This document shows, piece by piece, positions 1-5,680 of a DNA stretch of 8,704 nt. The number at the start of each line of letters is the position of its first letter. Within the stretch, counting starts at the first letter, position 1. The notes beneath the pieces were generated by a model that saw only the letters and a program-made list of their open reading frames with translations, was not told the DNA's origin and did no database searches. Source of the DNA: Verrucomicrobiota bacterium (GTDB lineage: Bacteria > Verrucomicrobiota > Verrucomicrobiia > Limisphaerales > UBA9464). The position numbers were made by a program, and so were the translations under genes. The stretch is from positions 1 through 8,704 of the forward strand of contig JAPLUH010000355.1 of the NCBI GenBank assembly GCA_026397675.1, written 5' to 3'.

Positions 1-1
1 C

Positions 2-3000
2 CTCGATAAGCAATGGGATGCCGCTGTCACCGAGGTGAAAGTATTTCGGGTGAAGTACGCAACCCCATCCCGTTTGTTGCCCATGCTCCAATCGGTGTTC
101 ACCGAGGGCCCGGCGGTCCCAGGAACTGAAGGGCTCAACAACTACGTCAGTCGTCTTCAGACCCGACGTGACGGTGGCAAAGCCGTCTCCACCGAGCAGG
201 CCAAGACACGCACCGCACTCACCCTCCAGGCCGACGACAACGCCGGAGCCCTCATCGTGGCCGCCCGTGCGGACACCCTCCCCCTCATCGAGGAACTGCT
301 GAACCAACTCGATATTCCCGAAGCTTCAGGCCTGAGCACCGTTCGCATATATCCCCTCAAGCATGCCGATGCTTCGGCTGTGCAGAAGATCATCACGGAC
401 CTGCATTCCGGCGCTCGCAACGCCAATGCCAAACCCAGTGACCGCCCGACGATCACCCTCGATGAGCGGAGCAACTCAATGATTGTGTCGGGCAACGACA
501 AAGCCTTCGCCATCATCGACAACCTAATCGCCCAACTCGACAAGCCCATGGCTCCGGAGTTCCGGGATATCCGCATACTGCCTTTGGCCCATGCCGACGC
601 CGCACAGTTGGCCGCGACCCTCCAACGACTCATGGACCAGCGCGTGGCCCGCCAGGGATCTCTCGGAAAAGGCCAGGCCGACAGCCTCCGTGTCCTAGTC
701 CTGCCGGAGCCTCGATCCAACAGCCTCTTAGTCGGTGGCGGCAAAGATGCCTACGAATTGGTTGAGTCCCTCGCCCGCAAGCTCGACGACGCCGCCCCAA
801 GTCTGACCGGTGGAGTTCGTATCGTTCCGATGGAGTACGCTGACGCGCGCATCATTTCTGCCTCGTTGAACCAGCTGTTCACCCAGCGCTACCAGGCCAG
901 CACCTCTCCGGAAACCCAGCGTCAAAAGCCCGTCATTCTGCCCGATGCCCGCGTCAACGCCCTCATGGTCTCCGCCGGCCGCGAAGACAACGAAACCATC
1001 GACGCCCTGCTGAAGAAGCTCGATCGCAAGCTCGACAACCCGTCATTGGCCCTGACGGTTTTGCCCCTCAAGCACAATGACGCCGCCAAGGTGGCTGTAA
1101 CCCTCGAAGGCGTTTTTGCCGCCCGCATGCAGGCCCGCAGTTTGCCAGGCCAAGCCCCCTCCCCTACCGACCGGGTGGAGATCCAGACCGACAGCCTCAA
1201 TAACTCCCTGATTGTCTCTTCCAACAAAGAGAACCTCGACCTCATCCGCGACCTCCTCACCCGCATCGACGTGGAGCCCACTGTCGCTGAAGGCGTGTTG
1301 GAAACCTTCGTCCTTAAGCATGCCGACGCTCAACGGGTCTCCACGATGCTCAAGAGTCTGGTTCAACAAGGCATGTACCGACCGGGCCGTTCCGACGTCA
1401 AGATTCCGGGCCAAGCAAGCCGGGATGCCATGGCCATTGCCGTGGATATCCGAAGCAACACGCTCATGGTCTCGTCCAGCCCGGACAATCTGGGACTCAT
1501 CAAGGAAATCATCTCCAAGGTCGACACCTTGGACTTCGTGGCCGCCACCGACTTGAAGGTATACCGATTGGAACACGCCCGTGCCTCCAACTTGGCAGGA
1601 GTGCTCACCCAGTACCTTCAAGCACGTAAAGCAGCCGACTCCGCCTCACTCAATGCTTCCGAACGCAGCATGCCTGTGGCCGTGATCGCCGACACCCGCC
1701 TGAACGCCATCTTGGCGACTGGATCTAAGGAAGCCATCGACATGCTTGATCGCATCGTACCCCAACTCGATGCCGAAGATCGTCTGGCCCAGCTCAATTT
1801 TCGGGTATTCCCCCTCAAGGAGGCCACCGCGATTCGCTTGCAGACCACCTTGCAGCGACTCTTCGCAAACCGTCCGCCCAAGACCCGGGGTGAACCTGTG
1901 GACCCGATCACCGTAGTCGCCGACTCTTGGGTGAACGCTCTCATTGTGGGAGCCGTCGTCGAAGACATCTCCATGGTCGACGGCCTCATTCGACGCCTCG
2001 ACACCCAGCAGGCGGAACTCGGCCTCAAGGTCGAAGTCATTCCCCTCGCCAAGGCCGACGCCCGTAAGGTGGCCCTGACCGTTCAGGGACTTTTTCGCGA
2101 GGGCACCCAAGGCGGACCGTTGCCCATTGTGGTCACCGCCGACGAGCGTGTGAATGCGTTGGTCGTCTCTTCCGGTGCCGCTGATCTGAAGCGCATCCGC
2201 GACGTGGTGGCCAAGCTCGACACCGACCAGACCGCCCGCGTCAGCGAAATCCGCGTGATCCCCCTCAAGTACGCCCGCGCCGAAAATCTGACTCTGGTCC
2301 TGAACACCTCCCTCAATTCTAAGATCACCTCGTTGGCTGACCTGAGCCCCAGCGCACAGTCAGTGCTCCAATTCGTGACCCGCACCGAAGACGGTAAGGA
2401 ACTCGTCACCGCCGCACTCAAGGAGGCCATCTCCATCACCCCGGATCCGCGAATGAATGCCCTCGTCGTGTCTGGACCGGTCGACTACATGGGCCTGCTG
2501 GAGCAAATCGTTGGACGCCTCGACAACAGCTCATCGCGAGAAGCCAAGATTCGAGTGTTCTCGCTGCGCAACGCCGACGCGCAACAGACAGCGCAGCTCC
2601 TGCTGTCGATGTTTCGGATGCAACCCAGTGGCAATGCCGCGGCCGGCACCGGCCAGCGCACCATCCAGTACACCTTAATGAAACCCGGAGCGGATGGCAC
2701 CGAGACTCCCAGTGCCACGGCTGTGATCGGATCCGAAGAACAGACGGCATTGAACGTGAGTGTCGACCCCCGCACCAACACCCTGCTTGTCGGCGGCACC
2801 GAGCATTACGTGGCTCTCGTTCAGCAAATCATCGAAACGCTGGATTCGTCCGAAGCACTGGAGCGCAAAACCGAAGTCTATCGCCTCAAAAACGCCCAGG
2901 CCGCTGATGTCGGCACCGCCATCCGCAGCTTCCTCGACCAAGAACGTCAACGTGTCACCCAAGTGCTGGGCGCCGATGCCGTCGGCACCGCGCAGCGCCT

Positions 3001-4003
3001 TCTCGAACGCGAAGTGGCCATCGTGCCCGAGCAGGTCAGCAACACCCTGTTACTTTCCGCCAGCCCGAGGTATTTCGAGCAAATCCATCAAATCATCGAA
3101 GAGCTAGACCAGGCCCAATCCCAAGTACTCATTCAAGTCCTGCTCGCCGAAGTCACCCTCGATTCCAACCGCGACCTAGGCTTCGAGTGGAGCTTCAGCA
3201 AGAACATCGGCAATGGATGGAATGTTGGAAACAAAACTGACTTTGGCATCCCAACCCAAATGCAGAATTTCGGCGGCTATTCTGCGCTAGTCACCGGCAA
3301 CAACATGCAATTCCTCATGCGGGCCCTGGAAAACGACGGCCGCGTGGAAGTCTTGAGCCGCCCTCAGATTCTCACGGCCGACAACAAAGTCGCCTCGATC
3401 AACGTTGGCCAACGGGTCCCGATTATTACCGGAAGTTCAACGACCCCCCAGGGTGGACAAATCAACACCTTCGACTACCGCGATGTCGGTGTGAACCTGA
3501 CGGTCACCCCGCGCATCACCGGCGAAGGTTTTGTTAAGATCGACGTCGGTGCCACCAATAGCTCCTTGGCCAGTTCCAGCATAGAGATCAACAACAAGGC
3601 CACGGTTCCCATCATCAATGAGCGTCGCGCTTCCACCACGGTCACCGTACAAAGCGGACAGACCGTGGTCATCGGCGGCCTGATCGGCACCGTGGACGAC
3701 GTTCGCCGCAAGAAGACCCCATTCCTCGGAGACATCCCGGGAGTCGGATTTTTCTTCCGGAGTTCCACCAAAAAGTCAGAACGGCGTGAACTCCTCATCA
3801 TGCTGACCCCCCAAGTGCTCATGGCCAACCACGAGCAGGAGCCTAAAATTACAACTATCGGGAACTACTCGACCCGCATGCTAGAGAAGTCGACCCTCCG
3901 CGGGGCTGAGCGCAAAGACCCCTTAAAGATCCAGTTGATGGATTCGATCTTCCCGAACGATATCAACGCCTCCAAGACCAACGCACCCGCCGGCAAGAAG
4001 TGA
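2..4003 (+). CDS. Giant secretin (GspD/PilQ-like outer-membrane channel), 5'-truncated by the window edge
   Basis: Secretins form multimeric outer-membrane channels for type II secretion, type IV pili or related machines. The window shows 1333 residues. I number from the GTG codon at 35, although the frame is open from base 2 and the upstream codons read LDKQWDAAVTE, the expected end of a preceding module, so the true start lies outside. Residues 3-1030 are twelve NolW/secretin-N modules. Residues about 1031-1263 are the secretin pore domain: VLIQVLLAEVTLD opening strand, RVEVLSRPQILT, the gate-type VGQRVPIITG, DVGVNLTVTPRI, SGQTVVIGGLI, TPFLGDIPGVGFFFRS and RRELLIMLTPQVL. A charged tail of about 60 residues follows and could be a pilotin-binding S-domain. 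Ordinary GspD has N0 plus three such modules, so this one is greatly expanded. The stop overlaps the next gene's ATG. T2SS versus pilus use cannot be decided here. The family call is firm. Confidence 0.95.
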   Translation, partial: LDKQWDAAVTEVKVFRVKYATPSRLLPMLQSVFTEGPAVPGTEGLNNYVSRLQTRRDGGKAVSTEQAKTRTALTLQADDNAGALIVAARADTLPLIEELLNQLDIPEASGLSTVRIYPLKHADASAVQKIITDLHSGARNANAKPSDRPTITLDERSNSMIVSGNDKAFAIIDNLIAQLDKPMAPEFRDIRILPLAHADAAQLAATLQRLMDQRVARQGSLGKGQADSLRVLVLPEPRSNSLLVGGGKDAYELVESLARKLDDAAPSLTGGVRIVPMEYADARIISASLNQLFTQRYQASTSPETQRQKPVILPDARVNALMVSAGREDNETIDALLKKLDRKLDNPSLALTVLPLKHNDAAKVAVTLEGVFAARMQARSLPGQAPSPTDRVEIQTDSLNNSLIVSSNKENLDLIRDLLTRIDVEPTVAEGVLETFVLKHADAQRVSTMLKSLVQQGMYRPGRSDVKIPGQASRDAMAIAVDIRSNTLMVSSSPDNLGLIKEIISKVDTLDFVAATDLKVYRLEHARASNLAGVLTQYLQARKAADSASLNASERSMPVAVIADTRLNAILATGSKEAIDMLDRIVPQLDAEDRLAQLNFRVFPLKEATAIRLQTTLQRLFANRPPKTRGEPVDPITVVADSWVNALIVGAVVEDISMVDGLIRRLDTQQAELGLKVEVIPLAKADARKVALTVQGLFREGTQGGPLPIVVTADERVNALVVSSGAADLKRIRDVVAKLDTDQTARVSEIRVIPLKYARAENLTLVLNTSLNSKITSLADLSPSAQSVLQFVTRTEDGKELVTAALKEAISITPDPRMNALVVSGPVDYMGLLEQIVGRLDNSSSREAKIRVFSLRNADAQQTAQLLLSMFRMQPSGNAAAGTGQRTIQYTLMKPGADGTETPSATAVIGSEEQTALNVSVDPRTNTLLVGGTEHYVALVQQIIETLDSSEALERKTEVYRLKNAQAADVGTAIRSFLDQERQRVTQVLGADAVGTAQRLLEREVAIVPEQVSNTLLLSASPRYFEQIHQIIEELDQAQSQVLIQVLLAEVTLDSNRDLGFEWSFSKNIGNGWNVGNKTDFGIPTQMQNFGGYSALVTGNNMQFLMRALENDGRVEVLSRPQILTADNKVASINVGQRVPIITGSSTTPQGGQINTFDYRDVGVNLTVTPRITGEGFVKIDVGATNSSLASSSIEINNKATVPIINERRASTTVTVQSGQTVVIGGLIGTVDDVRRKKTPFLGDIPGVGFFFRSSTKKSERRELLIMLTPQVLMANHEQEPKITTIGNYSTRMLEKSTLRGAERKDPLKIQLMDSIFPNDINASKTNAPAGKK
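41..3124 (+). repeat. Array of 12 NolW/secretin-N protein modules
   Basis: The modules share a beginning of the type VxxxPLKHADA and an ending of the type NxLIVSG...LID.LLxxLD. They begin near residues 3, 103, 178, 261, 340, 422, 507, 589, 664, 739, 839 and 946 (numbered from the codon at 35), giving periods of 75 to 107 residues. Examples of starts: VRIYPLKHADA, ILPLAHADA, VRIVPMEYADA, LTVLPLKHNDA, LKVYRLEHARA, FRVFPLKEATA, IRVIPLKYARA, IRVFSLRNADA. Examples of second halves: SNSMIVSG, VNALMVSA, NNSLIVSS, SNTLMVSS, VNALIVGA, MNALVVSG, TNTLLVGG. Modules 1, 10, 11 and 12 carry longer loops rich in Gly, Ser and Thr or charged residues. At DNA level the copies have diverged strongly, so these are old duplications kept for structure, not recent tandem repeats. 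Confidence 0.9.
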
Positions 4004-4560
4004 TGGCTCGATACCCCTCTCAACACAGCAACACCCCCGTCATCTGGATGCTGGTCTGCGCTCTGGCATTAGGTGCGGGGGGGTCAGCGGGCTGCACCAC
4101 AGGGGCATCCCGTGGCGACGGAGGGAGCGTCAGCAGCCCCAACAAAAAGCCCAAACGCACATCCGGCATTCTAGAACTGCATTTGCTCACCATGCCGGTC
4201 GCCTTGAATTTGGACGGGGCCCCAGGACCAGACGGAGTGGCCGTCAAACTCTTCGCCAACGTAGGCAACGCCGCCAAACCAGCACCGATCCGCAGTGGCG
4301 AAATTGAAGTCCTGCTCTTTGACGGACTGCTGAGCGACAAAAACGTCCCCACACTTCAACCGGCCCACACCTGGACCTTCACCGCCAAAGAACTCAAAGA
4401 ATTTGAAACACAGGCCATGGTGGGCACCGGATACCAACTCACCTTGCGCTGGGGCAGCTTCAAACCGAAGAATGATCGAGTCACCATCATTGCCCGTCAC
4501 CCGATCGGAGACGGACGCTACCTGTACTCCACACCCGGAGTCATCGCCTGTTCGCCCTGA
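4003..4560 (+). CDS. Small outer-membrane-type lipoprotein coupled to the secretin; conserved-looking hypothetical
   Basis: A 185-residue protein of unknown function. I choose ATG 4003 because it forms a TGATG overlap with the secretin stop; a GTG at 4000 would add one residue. The N-terminus has an Arg, a hydrophobic stretch VIWMLVCALALGAGG and a lipobox-like SAGC with Cys31. The -3 residue is Ser instead of the usual Leu, so the lipobox is imperfect. A Gly/Ser/Lys-rich linker (about 34-55) leads to a folded domain (56-185) with LELHLLTMPVALNLDG, DGVAVKLFANVG, SGEIEVLLFDG, HTWTFTAKEL, YQLTLRWG and a RVTIIARH strand. This looks like a beta-sandwich. The DGVAVKLFANV...SGEIEVLLFDG part reminds me of uncharacterised PVC-bacterial proteins and faintly of TssJ-like lipoproteins, from memory only. 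Coupling to a secretin suggests a pilotin-like or accessory role; that is inference. Confidence 0.85.
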   Translation: MARYPSQHSNTPVIWMLVCALALGAGGSAGCTTGASRGDGGSVSSPNKKPKRTSGILELHLLTMPVALNLDGAPGPDGVAVKLFANVGNAAKPAPIRSGEIEVLLFDGLLSDKNVPTLQPAHTWTFTAKELKEFETQAMVGTGYQLTLRWGSFKPKNDRVTIIARHPIGDGRYLYSTPGVIACSP

Positions 4561-4588
4561 AGCGGCGTCTCTACTGTCCGCCTAAAAC

Positions 4589-4612
4589 GCCCTGGGCTGC
4601 GAGATCCCGGGC
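4589..4612 (-). terminator. Hairpin between convergent genes, possible terminator of the - strand gene
   Basis: GCCCTGGG (4589-4596) can pair with CCCGGGC (4606-4612) with one bulged T and a 9-nt loop. Read on the - strand, the hairpin directly follows the stop codon of the 4612-4878 gene and is followed by GTTTTA (complement of 4583-4588), a short T-run. On the + strand there is no T-run. The short T tract and bulge make this a weak intrinsic terminator. Confidence 0.35.
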
Positions 4613-4878
4613 TACAACACCCCAGGCCAAGCCCCCACGGCACCCTTTCCAGGAGCCTTCGCAATCGGCTCCTCGGTCGGATCACTCAACGACCGCAAGA
4701 CAGCCTCCGCACGCCCGGCATCGCCATCTCCCAGGTGGCGCATCGCTTCACGAAACGCATCCAAACGGAAATCCGCAGTTCCCTCAGCGCGATCCACCCG
4801 ATCCAAGAACGCTGCGAGTTCAATGAGCTTGCAGCGTGCGTCCATGAAATAGAGGTCCAACACCTTCTGTCGAGTCAT
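4612..4878 (-). CDS. Small conserved-type hypothetical protein (88 aa)
   Basis: The function is unknown. With the ATG at 4878 the protein has 88 residues and begins MTRQKVLDLYFMDARCKLIE. A TTG two codons upstream (4884) is an alternative start. The first 60 residues look helical and amphipathic, with an acidic/basic pattern (AAFLDRVDRAEG, DFRLDAFREAMRHL), followed by RAEAVLRSLSDPTEEP and a C-terminal KGAVGAWPG. The composition is that of a folded cytosolic protein with no signal peptide or membrane segment. From memory, small proteins with LDLYF.DAR.KLI..AAFLDR.DRA and SDPT..P occur in planctomycetes and cyanobacteria without assigned function; I could not verify this. The gene is convergent with the lipoprotein gene (51-bp gap). 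No clear Shine-Dalgarno lies before the start. Overlapping ORFs on the other strand look like shadows. Confidence 0.72.
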   Translation of the reverse strand: MTRQKVLDLYFMDARCKLIELAAFLDRVDRAEGTADFRLDAFREAMRHLGDGDAGRAEAVLRSLSDPTEEPIAKAPGKGAVGAWPGVL

Positions 4879-5018
4879 GTCCAAAGCCTAAACCACAGGC
4901 GCAGCCGCTCCAAGCCGTAGCGAACAATCCCATTCCCACCCCAAGCCGCAACGGGACCGGCCTGGAGCAGCCTGTCCCCTCAACCAGCCTGTCCCCAATC
5001 CCCAATGGAGCCTCTCCC

Positions 5019-5171
5019 CAACCCCCGGACCGCAGCCTGCCCCTTGTTCCCGCAGTTCCCCAGGCAGCCTGTCCCCAAAAGCGACCCAGCGTACGCCCCA
5101 CCGAAAACTCTCCCAACCCCCGGACCGCAGCCTGTCCCTTGTTTCCGCAGTTCCCCAGGTAGCCTGTCCCT
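5019..5171. repeat. Imperfect 58-bp direct duplication (offset 95 bp)
   Basis: The segments 5019-5076 and 5114-5171 both read caacccccggaccgcagcct, then a cccttgtt-ccgcagttccccagg-like stretch, then agcctgtccc. I count about four differences in 58 positions, all C/T. Each copy contains two AGCCTGTCC-type units 32 bases apart. The 37 bp between the copies hold the CAAAAGCGACCCAGCG-type unit, so larger blocks have been duplicated as a set. Confidence 0.85.
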
Positions 5172-5215
5172 AACGAGCAGGAGCAGCCTGTCCACAAAAG
5201 CGACCCAGCGGCAGC

Positions 5216-5320
5216 GGGATCGTGCCGGAGCGAGCGTTGAAGGCGAACACCTCACCCCCTCGCGCATAGCGCGAAAGCAACCCCTCCCCCGAGCCTTCCT
5301 GCGAGCGCAGGCACGGTCCC
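5216..5320. other. 105-nt element with nested inverted repeats (REP/MITE-like or structured RNA)
   Basis: The ends are an 11-bp inverted repeat with one mismatch: GGGATCGTGCC (5216-5226) and GGCACGGTCCC (5310-5320). Inside, GAAGGC (5239-5244) pairs with GCCTTC (5293-5298). Within that is a perfect 6-bp stem with a 3-nt loop, TCGCGCATAGCGCGA (5260-5274). A further perfect palindrome, CCTGCGAGCGCAGG (5298-5311), sits beside the right end and would compete slightly with the other stems. The stems are mostly nested, so the whole folds as one unit on either strand. The element is embedded in the AGCCTGTCC cluster. Whether it is a mobile miniature element, a REP-type sequence or a transcribed RNA cannot be told from one copy. 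Confidence 0.6.
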
Positions 5321-5351
5321 GCGGAGCCAAACCCCAAAAGCCACCCAACCC

Positions 5352-5380
5352 AACGCTCCCCCGGTAACGCTCCCTCGGTA
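5352..5380. repeat. Two-copy tandem repeat, 14-bp period
   Basis: AACGCTCCCCCGGTA (5352-5366) is followed at once by AACGCTCCCTCGGTA (5366-5380), sharing one base and differing at one. The second copy runs into an AGCCTGTCC unit. A partial relative, CCCCGGTAG, lies at 5443-5450 before the last unit of the cluster. Confidence 0.7.
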
Positions 5381-5502
5381 GCCTGTCCCTAAAGCTCCCC
5401 AACGAGCTGGAAGAGCCCGTCCCCAGCCCCACAAATTCCCTCCCCGGTAGCCTGTCCCCAGTCCCTTGCTATTTGTGCCGCACAACCCGCGACAAATGCT
5501 CG

Positions 5503-5532
5503 TTGACGGAGCGAAATGCCTACCGCTAGTTT
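5503..5532 (+). promoter_or_regulatory. Candidate sigma70-type promoter for tRNA-Asn
   Basis: TTGACG (5503-5508) matches the -35 consensus at five of six bases. TAGTTT (5527-5532), 18 bp downstream, is a weak -10 with three matches. Transcription would begin near 5539, about 11 nt before the mature tRNA, a normal leader length. The position supports the call more than the -10 does. Confidence 0.4.
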
Positions 5533-5549
5533 CCGCCTCCTTCGAGCGT

Positions 5550-5624
5550 TCCAGAGTAGCTCAATGGTAGAGCAATCGGCTGTTAACCGATGGGTTGAAG
5601 GTTCGAGCCCTTCCTCTGGAGCCA
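5550..5624 (+). tRNA. tRNA-Asn (anticodon GUU)
   Basis: A complete cloverleaf can be drawn. The acceptor stem TCCAGAG (5550-5556) pairs with CTCTGGA (5614-5620). The D arm is GCTC/GAGC around AATGGTA. The anticodon stem ATCGG/CCGAT encloses the loop CTGTTAA, with anticodon GTT. The variable loop is GGGTT, and the T arm is GAAGG/CCTTC around TTCGAGC. The discriminator base is G, followed by an encoded CCA (5622-5624). Total length is 75 nt including CCA. It lies 56 nt before the carboxypeptidase start and may be co-transcribed with it. Confidence 0.97.
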
Positions 5625-5680
5625 ATCTTTCAAGGCTCCTTCCAACGCAGAAGTCCACGTTCCCTCCTCGGATTCCTCGG

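Larger units (their letters stand above)
4969..5459. repeat. Cluster of AGCCTGTCC(C) direct repeats
   Basis: Exact AGCCTGTCC copies begin at 4969, 4986, 5066, 5129, 5161, 5185, 5380 and 5449. Degenerate copies begin at 5009 (agcctctcccc), 5034 (agcctgcccc) and 5414 (agcccgtcccc). All lie on the + strand; I found none in the opposite orientation. The spacing is irregular (17, 23, 25, 32, 63, 32, 24, 195, 34 and 35 bases between starts). Three copies are preceded by GGT (GGTAGCCTGTCC at 5158, 5378 and 5447). On the - strand the unit is GGGACAGGCT. A related unit, CAAAAGCGACCCAGCG, recurs at 5077-5091 and 5196-5210, with a degenerate form near 5336-5350. The cluster behaves like an extragenic repeat family, not a coding repeat. 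Confidence 0.85.
4879..5549. other. 671-bp gene-free region filled with short repeats
   Basis: No ORF here has a protein-like sequence. The long open frames on the - strand translate to Gly/Arg-rich strings such as GTGYRG and DRLPRE that simply reflect the DNA repeats. The + strand is very C-rich. The content is the AGCCTGTCC repeat cluster, a 58-bp duplication, a short tandem repeat, a nested-palindrome element and, at the right end, a likely tRNA promoter. Each has its own entry. Any promoter of the - strand gene at 4878 should lie around 4885-4950, but I see no convincing -35/-10 pair there. Confidence 0.7.

Noticed and set aside
157..3828. Many open frames on the - strand and in other + frames under the secretin gene (for example 157-744, 1043-1621, 1646-2110, 2760-3107, 3475-3828)
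   Set aside because: All are shadows of the GC-rich secretin frame, with Arg/Ser/Ala-rich low-quality protein and no recognisable domains. The secretin frame is conserved in motif order throughout.
4969..5459. CRISPR array
   Set aside because: The repeated unit is only about 10-11 bases, spacing is irregular (17 to 195), spacers are themselves repetitive, and there are no cas genes in the window.
4820..5485. Long - strand frames over the repeat cluster (4820-5197, 4980-5432, 5252-5485) and the + frame 5005-5367
   Set aside because: Their proteins are Gly/Arg-rich or Pro/Arg-rich strings repeating GTGYRG- or QPVP-like units that follow the DNA repeats. No start signals or domains are seen.
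5550..5624. tRNA-Asn as an integration (att) site for a genomic island
   Set aside because: No integrase gene and no duplicated tRNA 3' end of useful length are seen in the window; the nearby repeats have a different sequence.
5618..5639. Terminator hairpin after tRNA-Asn (GGAGCC / GGCTCC)
   Set aside because: The left arm is part of the mature tRNA 3' end, the loop is 10 nt and no T-run follows, so it is not a credible intrinsic terminator.
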